A stretch of 64,000 nt of DNA from Bacillota bacterium (lineage in GTDB: Bacteria; Bacillota; Clostridia; Acetivibrionales; DSM-1351): contig JAEYHZ010000014.1 in assembly GCA_023409265.1 (NCBI GenBank), positions 186,001 to 250,000 of the forward strand, written 5' to 3'. Position 1 is the first letter of the stretch, and each line of letters opens with the position of its first letter. The position numbers and the translations under genes were made by a program. The notes under the pieces were generated by a model. That model was given only the letters and a program-made list of their open reading frames with translations. It was not told where the DNA came from and did no database searches. Positions 17,211 to 25,819 of this stretch are shown here, one piece after another.

Positions 17211-18035
17211 TTATTTCTTACTATCCATAACCAAACTCTTTGCAACCACATTCATCCTCTTAATGTTCAGAGCCGTAAGGTGCTTTATCTGTTCACTTAC
17301 CTGCTCCTGGACCTCCCGCAGCAGCTTCTTGATCATGTAGCCGTATATAAGCACCAGATCCATTTCGATGTATATACCGTCAGGCCTGTTTTCAGCTCTG
17401 AATCTTGATATCTTTGAGACACCTTCTATATTGGAGGTCACATACTCGACTATCTGGTAAATGGTGTAGTCTGATATGGTATAGTTCCCCATGTAGCTGA
17501 AGGTGGGTCTTACAACGGATTTTTCGCCAACCAGCTGGTAGCTGCCCTTTCCCTTTCTCCTGAAAATCTGAAGCGGATCAAGAAAGTAGCCCGAAAAATC
17601 CTTTTTGATTTCGAAGGTAGGTACAGGGATAACATGTTTTCCCTGCTCTCTTCTGGTTGACAAAGCCTGCTTTATCTCATATTCACTGGCTACATCGGTT
17701 ATATATACTCTTTCGTCCACAGGTCCTATCCCAAGGCGCTCGGCTATTTTGTCCACCATTCCCTCGGAGGTTCCGATTATCAGCAGGATCTGTGTGTCTT
17801 CTCTTTTCAAAGCGTTAATTACATCGTCCGCATGTTTTTTATCAGTGAATAAAGCTCTTTTTACAGAAGCAATTTTAGTGCTTTCACGCTTGGCGGAAAC
17901 ACCTGCAATTATTTGATTACCCTTTATAAGCAACCCATCATCTATAATATAGTCTGTCCCATGCTCCCTTGCCACCCAGGATGCTCTGTGACTTTTACCC
18001 GTACCGCTAGGTCCAATGAATCCAATAACTTTCAA
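17211..18035 (-). CDS. P-loop NTPase fused to an Asp23/Gls24-like domain
   Basis: The N-terminal half has a Walker A loop GPSGTGKS at about residues 7-14 and strand LLIIGTSEGMVDKIAERLG, as in small kinase-like P-loop proteins. Residues about 170-274 (VVRPTFSYMGNYTISDYTIY, then IYIEMDLVLIYG and VQEQVSEQIKHLTALNIK) match the Asp23/Gls24 (DUF322) fold found in envelope-associated proteins. I place the start at TTG 18035 because GGGAGG lies 8 bases upstream; the ATG at 18056 would put that site inside the coding region. A 76-base palindromic repeat lies about 130 bases upstream. The function is unknown; a nucleotide-dependent role at the envelope is an inference. Confidence 0.82.
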   Translation of the reverse strand: MKVIGFIGPSGTGKSHRASWVAREHGTDYIIDDGLLIKGNQIIAGVSAKRESTKIASVKRALFTDKKHADDVINALKREDTQILLIIGTSEGMVDKIAERLGIGPVDERVYITDVASEYEIKQALSTRREQGKHVIPVPTFEIKKDFSGYFLDPLQIFRRKGKGSYQLVGEKSVVRPTFSYMGNYTISDYTIYQIVEYVTSNIEGVSKISRFRAENRPDGIYIEMDLVLIYGYMIKKLLREVQEQVSEQIKHLTALNIKRMNVVAKSLVMDSKK

Positions 18036-18165
18036 AAGGTGTTCCTCCCAATGCAATTCGTTACGCTAAGTTTCCTCTATCCCCATTTACTTACAGCGGG
18101 GCAAATAACAAATTACCTCTATAACCTGAATTATTTACATGTTTCATATAAATTATAAATTACCA

Positions 18166-18241
18166 TACCCTCTATTGACAAGGTACAACACGTTTTTGAG
18201 CGACGGATTTGCTCCGTATTGTACGTTGTCAATAGAGGGTA
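18166..18241. repeat. Dispersed palindromic repeat, family A, copy 1
   Basis: Outer arms TACCCTCTATTGACAA and TTGTCAATAGAGGGTA are perfect complements 16 bases long. Inside lie GGTACAACACGTTTTTGAGC and, after a variable middle, TATTGTACG. A second copy in the opposite orientation occurs at 44690-44758 with the same outer and inner blocks but a shorter middle. Confidence 0.85.
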
Positions 18242-18572
18242 GTTTTATATGTAAATCATAACAATTACCAATATTATCATTTTCGGTACAAAGGGAAAAA
18301 GAGAGCCATCTGACTCTCTTTTCTTTTTCCCGGACATTTTAATCTTTTGTTAATTGAAAACTTTTTCTCTTGTAAATTCGTTGCTTCGTCTTTTGTAAAA
18401 GTATAAATTACTTATATCAGCTTTAAACCAATATAAAGTGTTTTACCGATTTTTTCAACACACTATCTAGTGATTACACGATATATTGTATTTATATACC
18501 AACTTTTTGTCAATATATATTGCAAAAATTATTATAGTAATATTTTACTATTTTTTCTAAGCCTGACGGTTT
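18242..18572. other. Gap with the ytxC terminator, otherwise unassigned
   Basis: Apart from the terminator at 18297-18326, the stretch is AT-rich and shows no gene. The small open frames here lack ribosome-binding sites and family resemblance. Confidence 0.45.
18297..18326 (-). terminator. Rho-independent terminator after the ytxC-like gene
   Basis: On the minus strand AAAGAGAG, a short loop and CTCTCTTTTT form a stem with a T-run. It is about 250 bases downstream of the stop at 18573. Confidence 0.65.
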
Positions 18573-19490
18573 TTATTCCTTCCTGTCGGATTTTGCAAAA
18601 CTGTATTCACAAATCGCGCATCCACTACATAATACGACTTTTCCCGAGAAAACATTTTTAATTGTGTCCAATAGTTTTTGATTTTTAAATCTTTCCCAGT
18701 TATGAATGATGATACTCTTGGGTGCTAAAGTAATTAATGAACTGACAAGCAGGTCGTCATGATTGATTTCTGTTTCGGGCAGCTCTGATATGAACTCCTG
18801 AATGCAATCATTTGTGATTTCACGCTTCTTTTCGTCCAATAATATATAATTTTCATTATACTGCATAACCACATGAATAAAATTAAATTTCGATTCCTGT
18901 ATTTCAACAAAATATCTAAGAAGTCTAATGAACTCTTTATACTCCCTTTCAACAAGAAAATCATCAACAGCATTATCTATAACGTCTTCCAGTTCTTTGA
19001 TATATTCCTTTAATCTGAAATTGACAAAACCGTCCAGTATTATGCTGCTTGAACCCTCGAAATACTCCATAAGTTTTTTTATAATAAGATTTCTTCGTCT
19101 AATTTGAAACAATGTATTAAAGAAAACCTTGTCATCGTTTCTGATTATTTTAAGTGAAATGCGTAATATTTCTTTCTTTTCAGCCGAAGTAAAGTATCCA
19201 TAGTTACTATTTATTATCCTGTTCAGGAGTTTTTCTTCATATTGCTCTATAACATGGTCAGCGAGAGCATTTGACACATGATATTTCAGTAATTCATATT
19301 GGCTGGATTTTTTAGAAAACAGCGGCTCGCCTTCCAAATTACACACAACAGAAGTAGCACCTTCAAAATCAACCTCTTTTATTGAGTAATTTATATTTTT
19401 TTCCTTGAGTTGCTGAAGTTCTTTGTCTATTTGTTGTACTATGTTTTCTGCGCTATCTGTTATCCCGATTGAGAGATATGGATACTGCAT
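18573..19490 (-). CDS. ytxC: Sporulation protein YtxC family
   Basis: The protein of about 305 residues matches the YtxC pattern. It has an N-terminal strand YPYLSIGITDSAENIVQQID, a long helical middle (YEEKLLNRIINSNYGYFTSA) and a C-terminal FSGKVVLCSGCAICEYSF with a CxxC pair. The family is restricted to endospore formers, and its biochemical role is not established. ATG at 19490 fits the GGGAAG site 8 bases upstream; a GTG start three codons earlier would overlap the site. The gene stands alone between terminators. Its presence supports a spore-forming host together with the SASP gene at 21721. Confidence 0.8.
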   Translation of the reverse strand: MQYPYLSIGITDSAENIVQQIDKELQQLKEKNINYSIKEVDFEGATSVVCNLEGEPLFSKKSSQYELLKYHVSNALADHVIEQYEEKLLNRIINSNYGYFTSAEKKEILRISLKIIRNDDKVFFNTLFQIRRRNLIIKKLMEYFEGSSSIILDGFVNFRLKEYIKELEDVIDNAVDDFLVEREYKEFIRLLRYFVEIQESKFNFIHVVMQYNENYILLDEKKREITNDCIQEFISELPETEINHDDLLVSSLITLAPKSIIIHNWERFKNQKLLDTIKNVFSGKVVLCSGCAICEYSFAKSDRKE

Positions 19491-19802
19491 CAACGTCACT
19501 TCCCTTCGTGTGTAGTATATGCTAAGTCAATTACTATTACTCCTTATGCCAGGGAATAGTTTGAGCTGTAATTGACTTTGGTAAAATGTTGTATGCAGTG
19601 AGTATTTCTATATTTTTTGCCGGTATAAATTACTTTTAATTTCCAGGAAGTAATGCTTACCATCGGATTATCGCTAAAGCATACTTTTCATGCCTTCCCT
19701 TTAAGTTATGCTACATTATATGCACTGCATTTTTCATAGGTACTACACCTTACAGATTTAATTTGTAACAGAGCAAGCCGCCAATATTCGTCATTTCAGA
19801 AC
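19491..19802. other. Gap upstream of ytxC
   Basis: No gene is supported. An inverted repeat AGTCAATTAC / GTAATTGACT spans about 19524-19577 in what would be the leader of the ytxC mRNA and could be an operator or leader hairpin. Nothing else is clear. Confidence 0.4.
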
Positions 19803-20573
19803 TCAAAAAGTGTGCTGCTGTTTCTGCTGGATAGGAATTATTGTTCCCAGATCAATAAGCTTTTCATCATTAAGCATAACCACGTCTACACGTTTTAAAC
19901 TTAAAAACTCCAATATTTTCGCGCAATTTTTATGAAACTTCAAATCTCCTGCAACAGCGAGAGTGTTTTTTCCTATTAGTCCGGTGGTGCCGCCAAAAAA
20001 ACCCATATTCAACGGTTCCAGCCGAATGGTCTCATCAGGCTCAATTATTAGAGCATCCAAGCCTGCCTCCAGGGCTCTTTTATAAATATCGGCATCAGAT
20101 GTAATTATACTGTTGGAATCAACAACGCATGTAAGACATTTTGCATAGCCCTGATTTGTATGAATAAGTTCAATGCCCATTGCCTGAAGCTGCTCCTTAA
20201 TTACAGGATCGGTATATTTAGTGTTGTGAATTGCATATTTCCCAACTCTCGCAACATTATACGGTATTGTCATGGGATATTTGCTTCCCAGTTTTGAATA
20301 CCCCTGAACCAGCTTAAAGCCCTTTTGTTCAAGAGCCGACAATAGTACCGCTGATGTGCCGGGTGCATAAACAATAATATTCTTACCTATATGGTGAAGC
20401 ATTATATCAGGATGGTAAGCTACTGCAGAGTATACATCAGAATGTGCGCAGGTAAGGATTGGTGTTATTCCCATATTTATTAATGAAGCAATCATACTTT
20501 GAGGCGTTCTCCCATCAATAATAACCGCGGTTACAGTGTCGGACGGCAAATTGGGGTCGGTTAAAAAGCTCAT
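19803..20573 (-). CDS. GME-fold family protein of unknown function (DUF6873-like)
   Basis: The 256-residue protein shows the repeated alpha/beta pattern of guanidine-modifying (GME) folds: TAVIIDGRTPQSMIASLINM, then HHIGKNIIVYAPGTS, then GYAKCLTCVVDSNSIITSD and FFGGTTGLIGKNTLAVAGDL. The Cys in AKCLTCVV and the His in DLKFHKNC may form an active site, but substrate and reaction are unknown. The start at 20573 is chosen because the in-frame ATG upstream is part of the ribosome-binding site ATGGAGGG. It stands alone. I recall such proteins as widespread in clostridia and functionally uncharacterised. Confidence 0.75.
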   Translation of the reverse strand: MSFLTDPNLPSDTVTAVIIDGRTPQSMIASLINMGITPILTCAHSDVYSAVAYHPDIMLHHIGKNIIVYAPGTSAVLLSALEQKGFKLVQGYSKLGSKYPMTIPYNVARVGKYAIHNTKYTDPVIKEQLQAMGIELIHTNQGYAKCLTCVVDSNSIITSDADIYKRALEAGLDALIIEPDETIRLEPLNMGFFGGTTGLIGKNTLAVAGDLKFHKNCAKILEFLSLKRVDVVMLNDEKLIDLGTIIPIQQKQQHTF

Positions 20574-20661
20574 CCGTATTCCCTCCATTTTATTTGTTTT
20601 TTTATTTTTAAATAGTAATTTTTAGTATCACACATATTTTTTCTTTTTCATATTATACTAA

Positions 20662-20711
20662 GGAATGACTCAATAAAAGAGTTATTAACACGAATTAGTG
20701 ATTGTCATTCC
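20662..20711. repeat. Short palindromic repeat with GGAATGAC ends
   Basis: GGAATGAC at 20662-20669 and GTCATTCC at 20704-20711 form terminal inverted repeats about 50 bases apart. The ends match those of the elements at 23277, 49791 and 51555, but the interior differs, so this is a diverged or minimal member. Confidence 0.5.
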
Positions 20712-20921
20712 CTGGAATGAATCATTGATAAAATATAAATTATTTAAAATACCGTCATTCAGAACAATCTCGCTTTTAATGTTACCTAATCAGTCAATGT
20801 TATGTTATAAGATACCCCTGATTATGGTTTCAAAAAATATTGCTCTCTATCATTAGAAGGATTTATTGCATATCATATATCAGGACTAACTGGCTGTGAA
20901 AGCAGACAGTTATTTAAATAC

Positions 20922-20951
20922 ACCGCATTTCCCGTAAAAAGGAGATGCGGT
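20922..20951 (+). terminator. Orphan terminator-like hairpin
   Basis: ACCGCATTTCCC and GGAGATGCGGT form a stem followed on the plus strand by a T-rich tract (TATTTTATATAATTTTTTTT). No coding gene precedes it on the plus strand, so it may end a small RNA starting somewhere in 20720-20900. Confidence 0.45.
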
Positions 20952-21104
20952 TATTTTATATAATTTTTTTTGCGCTGTTCTAAGAACAATTCTGTAAAAC
21001 TATTCATTGTATAAAAACAGTCTACTCTATTTATACTATATACGAGCAAATTCACGCAGCACAATAGAGTTTGCCAAAAACTATCAAGAAAGGAAGTTAT
21101 GACA

Positions 21105-21317
21105 ATGAGAACACCTTTGGATAGAGTTGCATTAGTTCTGGTTATCATTGGAGCTCTAAACTGGCTTTCTGTTGGCTTATTCAGATATGACCTGGTTGCC
21201 TCCATATTTGGAACCGCTTCGCTTTTAACAAGGACAATATTTACAATTGTAGGTATTGCCGGTTTATACAGTATCAGTCTTTTATTCAGGGAAACCGAAA
21301 CTGTAAGAAATCATTAA
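21105..21317 (+). CDS. Small membrane protein, DUF378 family
   Basis: The 70-residue protein has two hydrophobic helices (VALVLVIIGALNWLSVGLF and RTIFTIVGIAGLYSISLLF) joined by a short turn, as in the DUF378/YuzA family. Residues GALNW are the family hallmark. I favour the ATG at 21105 because AGGAAG lies 8 bases upstream; an ATG two codons earlier is too close to it. The gene stands alone with its own terminator. Its function is unknown. Confidence 0.88.
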   Translation: MRTPLDRVALVLVIIGALNWLSVGLFRYDLVASIFGTASLLTRTIFTIVGIAGLYSISLLFRETETVRNH

Positions 21318-21322
21318 TAGCC

Positions 21323-21358
21323 AATAAAGTGGCGGATATTAACGCCACTTTATTTTTT
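21323..21358 (+). terminator. Rho-independent terminator after the DUF378 gene
   Basis: A perfect 12-bp stem AATAAAGTGGCG / CGCCACTTTATT with an 8-base loop is followed by TTTTAT. It starts 6 bases after the stop codon. Confidence 0.88.
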
Positions 21359-21416
21359 ATAATTAATTATCTTAATTATTTTTAAATACATTCAAGACCT
21401 TATACTAAAGAACAGT

Positions 21417-21583
21417 ACTAGTAGTCTGTAGCATCTAAAACGTGTATTGTCCGGTGAGGAAAATTTCCTCAGTACAAGGCGGAGGAGGGCGGAATAATCG
21501 CTTTATTCCAACTGACGACAACGCAGTCCTGTGGAAATTTAACCGCCGGCAATTTATGAATTTAGATGTGACAGACTACTAGT
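21417..21583. repeat. MITE-like element with 23-bp terminal inverted repeats and shared core
   Basis: The ends are near-perfect inverted repeats starting ACTAGTAGTCTGT (21 of 23 bases pair). The 167-base element carries a core (about 21474-21526) starting CAAGGCGGAGGAGGGCGG and ending GACGACAACGCAG. Nearly the same core occurs at 23331-23381 and a diverged one at 55258-55307, inside elements with different ends. No transposase is encoded. It lies between the DUF378 and SASP genes. Confidence 0.8.
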
Positions 21584-21671
21584 TATATTATAGAAATGAA
21601 ATTTTAAAAAGTAATAAATTTCCGTAATAATTTTTTTCTTATTGCAGATTATATTAGTACACCAGCAAAAA

Positions 21672-21688
21672 TCACTGGTTAACAGTGA
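21672..21688. promoter_or_regulatory. Small palindrome in the SASP leader
   Basis: TCACTG, five bases and CAGTGA form an inverted repeat about 33 bases before the SASP start codon. It could be an operator or a leader hairpin that stabilises the spore mRNA. No convincing sigma-G promoter could be fixed upstream of it. Confidence 0.35.
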
Positions 21689-21720
21689 AATATGGTGAAA
21701 CTAAAAGGAGGAATGCGATT

Positions 21721-21909
21721 ATGGCAAGTAGAAGTAATAACAGAAACACTGGTTTTGAAAACTTGAAGTATGAAATAGCTTCTCAGGTTGGTGTTAACCT
21801 CAAAGAAGGTTACAACGGCGATTTAACTTCTAGAGAAGCTGGTAAAGTTGGTGGAAACATCACTAAGAGAGTATTCCAGACTTATAGAGATCAGCACAAC
21901 AATCAGTAA
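21721..21909 (+). CDS. Small acid-soluble spore protein, alpha/beta type
   Basis: The 62-residue protein has the hallmarks of DNA-binding alpha/beta SASPs: FENLKYEIASQVGVNLKEGY with the germination-protease site region (KYEIAS), then GDLTSREAGKVGGNITKRVF. Such proteins coat and protect DNA in dormant spores and are degraded on germination by GPR. ATG 21721 follows AAAAGGAGG at good spacing; an in-frame ATG 36 bases earlier has no site. It is monocistronic, with a strong terminator. Expression is expected in the forespore under sigma-G, though I could not fix a promoter. Confidence 0.95.
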   Translation: MASRSNNRNTGFENLKYEIASQVGVNLKEGYNGDLTSREAGKVGGNITKRVFQTYRDQHNNQ

Positions 21910-21950
21910 TTAAGAAAAGCAAGTTTAAGCATCATAAAAGGTGCGACAAT

Positions 21951-21985
21951 AAAAGGATGCCGTTTAGGACGGTATCCTTTTATTT
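21951..21985 (+). terminator. Rho-independent terminator after the SASP gene
   Basis: AAAAGGATGCCGT, a 4-base loop and ACGGTATCCTTTT form a 13-bp stem with one G-T pair, ending in TTTTATTT. It lies 42 bases after the stop codon. Confidence 0.9.
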
Positions 21986-22127
21986 AAATCTAAAAGTTTT
22001 ACAAATTAATACTTTATAAGTTCAGAATATTTCTATATAATTGATTAGTAAGTAAATTACATTCTAACCTTTACATAAAAGAGAGGTTCATGTATTTTTC
22101 TAATAAAAACAAGGAAACGGTTCTCAT

Positions 22128-23183
22128 ATGACAACTATTAAATCAATATTTACGAAGCAGATGCCAAGACGTTTATTAATACTACTTGCTTTTGGAGTTG
22201 CCATATACCTTCTAAGAGGTATGGCAAATATGTTTTTGCTCACCTTTATATTTTCCTACTTAGGTTATACCGCTCAAAGCTTTGTTTTCAAAAGAGCCAA
22301 AAATCTAAATTCCAGGGTACTTAAAGGTATAATAATTATAGTTTATCTTGCTATTTTGACATTGATTGTCTACATTCTTTATCTGTATATTCCAAAGATT
22401 TTTTCAGAGGTAAATTCAATCATTGATCAGGCTGTGGTTTTTTTTAACGGTACCTATGAAAATGACACTTTAAATTACATTATTTCCTTAGCAAAGGAAT
22501 TTAAAATTTCCACCTATATAAGCAGCAACTATGAGGGGCTGATCAAATCATTAACCAATATAGGCAAGTGGGGTATTGATATATTCATCGCCCTGATTTT
22601 AAGCTTATTCTTTATACTTGAAAAAAGCAGGATTGTAAAATTCACCTCCTACTTTAAAAACAGCAAGGTGAAGGTAGCTTATGAGGAAATGGCCTTCTTC
22701 GGAAGAAAGTTTCTTCATTCCTTCGGAAAAGTAATACAAACGCAAATAACAATATCATTTATAAACTGCATCCTGTCCATGATAATGCTGTCCATTCTTA
22801 AATTTCCCCAGGTTCTGGGCCTCGGTGCCATGATATTCGTACTGGGCCTTGTACCGGTGGCAGGCGTGGTTATTTCACTTGTACCTTTATCAATTATAGC
22901 CTTTACAATTGGCGGCTTTAAGATGATAATTTACGTTCTTATTCTTATTGCTATTTTGCATGCACTCGAAAGCTACATTCTCAATCCCAAGCTTATGTCA
23001 CAGAAGACCAAACTACCGGTTTTCTATACCTTTGTTGTTTTGATTGTTTCTGAGCACATACTTGGTATCTGGGGGCTTATAATCGGTATTCCTATATTTA
23101 TCTTCATACTGGATGTACTCGATGTTAAAAATCCTGAAGTTACATCAACTATAGAACCTGAAAACATTTCAAATGAAGAGTAA
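22128..23183 (+). CDS. AI-2E/PerM family transporter
   Basis: The 351-residue protein has about eight membrane helices, with a pair near the N-terminus (LLILLAFGVAIYLLRGMANM) and a long soluble stretch around residues 95-150. The C-terminal signature region reads FVLGLVPVAGVVISLVPLSI, then LESYILNPKLMSQKTKLPVF, diagnostic of the family (PF01594). Members export or import diverse small molecules; the name AI-2E does not establish autoinducer transport here. AAGGAA lies about 10 bases before the ATG. It stands alone, and a MITE-like element follows about 95 bases after the stop. Confidence 0.92.
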   Translation: MTTIKSIFTKQMPRRLLILLAFGVAIYLLRGMANMFLLTFIFSYLGYTAQSFVFKRAKNLNSRVLKGIIIIVYLAILTLIVYILYLYIPKIFSEVNSIIDQAVVFFNGTYENDTLNYIISLAKEFKISTYISSNYEGLIKSLTNIGKWGIDIFIALILSLFFILEKSRIVKFTSYFKNSKVKVAYEEMAFFGRKFLHSFGKVIQTQITISFINCILSMIMLSILKFPQVLGLGAMIFVLGLVPVAGVVISLVPLSIIAFTIGGFKMIIYVLILIAILHALESYILNPKLMSQKTKLPVFYTFVVLIVSEHILGIWGLIIGIPIFIFILDVLDVKNPEVTSTIEPENISNEE

Positions 23184-23276
23184 GGTTTAATGCAATAAAT
23201 TAAAGCAATGGCAAAATCAAGTTTATATTTAATGTTTTATGGAAGCAGTTTGTGGTAAATACTTTGGGATTGATTA

Positions 23277-23434
23277 GGAATGATCAAATAATAAAATCGG
23301 TTTCTTGAACGAGGGATTTTTTGTCCTCCAAAGGCGGAGGAGGGCGCAATAATTGCTTTATTGCAACCGACGACAACGCAGGGAGGGCAGAAAATAACCG
23401 TTCAAGGAATCGGAAGTTATTATTTGGTCATTCC
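23277..23434. repeat. Palindromic element with GGAATGATCAAATAATA ends and shared core
   Basis: The outer ends GGAATGATCAAATAATA and TATTATTTGGTCATTCC are inverted repeats with one mismatch. An inner pair (CTTGAACG / CGTTCAAG) follows. The interior contains the core (23331-23381) also found in the element at 21417-21583. The ends are shared with the elements at 49791 and 51555, so ends and core combine differently between copies. Confidence 0.8.
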
Positions 23435-23465
23435 ATAAATAATAAAACTATAGGGAGGCTGTTTT

Positions 23466-23726
23466 ATGGCTTGTTATAACGTTATGACAGTTTTGATCAA
23501 CAATAGGATGGAGCATGTTCCCGAGATACAGCATGTTTTCACAAAATCAGGCTGTATTATAAAAACAAGGCTTGGTATTCATGATGCCGGTGAAGATTTC
23601 TGCTCTAATGAAGGTCTTATTATTCTACATTTGGTGGGATCGGACAAGGAAATATTGGAACTGGAAGAGAACCTGAACAAGATACCAGGAGTTAAGGCTA
23701 AAAACAGCCAGATTTGTTCAGATTGA
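23466..23726 (+). CDS. Small ACT-like protein, resembling the TM1266 hydrogenase-system regulator family
   Basis: The 86-residue protein has an alpha-beta pattern (YNVMTVLINNRMEHVPEIQH, then KTRLGIHD, then LIILHLVGSDKEILELEENL and IPGVKAK) like the short ferredoxin-fold proteins annotated as regulators of iron-only hydrogenase systems. Such proteins probably bind small ligands or nickel. No DNA-binding motif is visible. ATG follows a GGGAGG site. It stands 76 bases upstream of the small zinc-ribbon gene and could be cotranscribed with it. The assignment is by pattern and moderate. Confidence 0.65.
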   Translation: MACYNVMTVLINNRMEHVPEIQHVFTKSGCIIKTRLGIHDAGEDFCSNEGLIILHLVGSDKEILELEENLNKIPGVKAKNSQICSD

Positions 23727-23802
23727 AATAAAATATGTATTTAAGATTTGCTTATACGAAAAAAGATAAATAGCTAAAATTTTTTATCGGGGTTACTATA
23801 TT

Positions 23803-24036
23803 ATGGCTGAAGGAAAGCAATGTAAAGAATGTTTAGGACAATTTCAATATACTACCAGTGATGGTCTTTGCCTTACCTGCAGCCAAAGAAACGAACTGGA
23901 GTTTAAAAAAATTAAAAATTATTTACAACTTAATCCCAGAGCTACAATAGGTAAAATTGCCACTGAACTAGAGATCAAAGTTGCCCATATTCAAAAGTTT
24001 GTGGATGAGGGCCGACTTGAGATTATTGATAAGTAG
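23803..24036 (+). CDS. Small zinc-ribbon plus helix-turn-helix protein
   Basis: The 77-residue protein begins with two CxxC pairs (CKEC and CLTC at about residues 7-10 and 23-26) forming a zinc ribbon. A winged-helix-like segment follows, LQLNPRATIGKIATELEIKV then IQKFVDEGRLEII. This combination suggests a small DNA-binding regulator, similar to proteins found near flagellar genes, but no flagellar gene is nearby. The ribosome-binding site is a weak GGGG. A bidirectional terminator follows 12 bases after the stop. Confidence 0.7.
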   Translation: MAEGKQCKECLGQFQYTTSDGLCLTCSQRNELEFKKIKNYLQLNPRATIGKIATELEIKVAHIQKFVDEGRLEIIDK

Positions 24037-24048
24037 TGAGGGACAATA

Positions 24049-24083
24049 AAGGCAACCAAGTGTTAAACACAAGGTTGCCTTTT
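24049..24083. terminator. Bidirectional terminator between convergent genes
   Basis: AAAGGCAACC and GGTTGCCTTTT enclose about 15 bases. It serves the plus-strand zinc-ribbon gene and, read from the other side, the minus-strand YebC gene ending at 24098. Confidence 0.85.
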
Positions 24084-24097
24084 CAATTGCATTTTTC

Positions 24098-24835
24098 TTA
24101 TTCTTCATCCTGTTCCCAACTGTGATATACGTTTGATACATCATCGAGATCTTCCAGGTTTTCAATCAATTTATCCATGAACTTTATATGTTCGGGATCT
24201 GTAAGCTTTGTTGTGGTAGTAGGTATCATTGATACCTCTGCTTCGAGGAACTCGTAGCCCTTATTTTCTAGAGCCTCACGTACTGCTGAAAAATCAGCCG
24301 GATCAGTCAGTATTTCAAATACATCTCCGTCTGCTTTCATATCCTCGGCACCAGCCTCAAGTGCTTCCATCATGAGATCGTCTTCGCCTATCTTCCCATC
24401 ATTTTCAATTACTATGACCCCTTTTTTATTAAACATAAAGGATACACAGCCGCTCTGTCCAAGGTTACCGCCAAACTTATCAAAATAATGTCTTAAGTCT
24501 CCAGCTGTCCTGTTTCTGTTATCGGTAGTACATTCAACAATAACCGCAACTCCGCCCGGACCGTAGCCTTCATAGGTTATTTCCTCATAATTTGCACCGT
24601 CACCTTCACCGGCTGCCTTTTTAATACTTCTTTGAATATTATCATTAGGCATGTTAGCAGTTTTACACTTTGCTATAACATCCTTTAATTTGGAATTTGC
24701 ATTAGGATCTGCACTTCCGCCAACTTTAACAGCTATTTGAATTTCCCTGCCAAGCTTTGTGAAAATCTTACCCTTTCTGGCGTCTGCAGCTCCCTTTTGA
24801 CGCTTTATATTAGCCCACTTTGAATGTCCTGACAT
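24098..24835 (-). CDS. YebC/PmpR family DNA-binding protein or translation factor
   Basis: The 245-residue protein opens with the family signature MSGHSKWANIKRQKGAADAR followed by GKIFTKLGREIQIAV. GYGPGGVAVIVECTTDNRNR and LGQSGCVSFMFNKKG are further conserved blocks. It belongs to the YebC family, whose members act as transcription regulators or, in recent reports, help ribosomes through polyproline stretches. It is intact and full length. AAGGAGG lies 6 bases before ATG. No neighbour suggests a special role. Confidence 0.95.
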   Translation of the reverse strand: MSGHSKWANIKRQKGAADARKGKIFTKLGREIQIAVKVGGSADPNANSKLKDVIAKCKTANMPNDNIQRSIKKAAGEGDGANYEEITYEGYGPGGVAVIVECTTDNRNRTAGDLRHYFDKFGGNLGQSGCVSFMFNKKGVIVIENDGKIGEDDLMMEALEAGAEDMKADGDVFEILTDPADFSAVREALENKGYEFLEAEVSMIPTTTTKLTDPEHIKFMDKLIENLEDLDDVSNVYHSWEQDEE

Positions 24836-25049
24836 AAATTACCTCCTTAATGCTTACTGCATTATAATAAACACGTTAACTAATAGACTCTTCGTTATAA
24901 ATCCCAAGCTAAAACCCCAATACCTGGAATGGCTATACAATATGACTGTAAGTATTGAAATATTCCTTAAACATTATAATAGTAATTTCTTAAATAATCA
25001 ACCTTCGGGCAAGCATATACCTGATCTTTCAAACTAAGGAATGACCATT

Positions 25050-25700
25050 TTACAGTATGAGTTTTCCTTCACTGCCCAATGTTATGTATTCCTTTTCTCC
25101 TATATCTGCAATGGCTCTTCCATTGGAGTTCTCTACAATTTCCTTTAGTAAAGCAGCTTCATTTCCAGCTTCAATCAGTACACATAATTCAACATCCTGC
25201 CCATATTGAATGTCTTTAATTATATTATTGTTTGAAATAAGCATATTTTGCAGCTTTCCAAAGAGTGTATATTCTATGATTATATTTATTTTTGAACACA
25301 GCTTTCTGGTCACTACCTCTGCAGCCTCCAGCCCCATGGCCGCCCCCTTGCTGTAAGCACGAATCAGTCCGGCAGCACCCAGCAGTGTCCCTCCGAAGTA
25401 TCTGGTTACAACAACGACCGCATTCTGCACACCCATTCTTCTTATAACCTCAAGAGCAGGCATACCAGCTGTTCCGGAAGGCTCACCGTCATCACTGTAC
25501 CTCTGGGTCAGAGACTCACTATTTATTGAATAGGCATATACGTTATGAGTTGCATTCCAATACCTGGCTTTCAGTTCATTTATAAATTCTATTGCCTCCT
25601 CCTCAGTGGATACAGGCTTAACATTAGTAATAAATCTTGACTTTTTTTCTTCAAATTCTGTTGCAGCAGAATTTAAAATTGTTTTGTATTCGTGTATCAT
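25050..25700 (-). CDS. YigZ/IMPACT family protein
   Basis: This protein of about 216 residues has the N-terminal UPF0029 (IMPACT) domain with EFEEKKSRFITNVKPV, then RYWNATHNVYAYSI, DDGEPSGTAGMPALEVI and VVVVTRYFGGTLLGAAGLIR. A C-terminal DUF1949-type domain covers about residues 140-216. I chose ATG 25700 because the family starts there (MIHEYKTIL) and the upstream extension to 25754 is hydrophobic and unlike it. GGTGG precedes it. The IMPACT fold is linked to translation control; a bacterial role is not established. Confidence 0.93.
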   Translation of the reverse strand: MIHEYKTILNSAATEFEEKKSRFITNVKPVSTEEEAIEFINELKARYWNATHNVYAYSINSESLTQRYSDDGEPSGTAGMPALEVIRRMGVQNAVVVVTRYFGGTLLGAAGLIRAYSKGAAMGLEAAEVVTRKLCSKINIIIEYTLFGKLQNMLISNNNIIKDIQYGQDVELCVLIEAGNEAALLKEIVENSNGRAIADIGEKEYITLGSEGKLIL

Positions 25701-25819
25701 TTGAAACCACCAATCAACCGTACAATAAAATATAAGATAATAAATATTATACATTAGAATACCCTGTAATCAAGGTTCATATATCCGGATCTTATTGTAT
25801 AATTCAGTAAATATAATAC

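Larger units (their letters stand above)
20574..21098. other. Gap holding a palindromic repeat and an orphan hairpin
   Basis: No gene is supported. It contains a short GGAATGAC-ended inverted repeat (20662-20711) and a terminator-like hairpin (20922-20951). No coding gene ends just before that hairpin on either strand, so a short untranslated transcript is possible. Confidence 0.45.
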
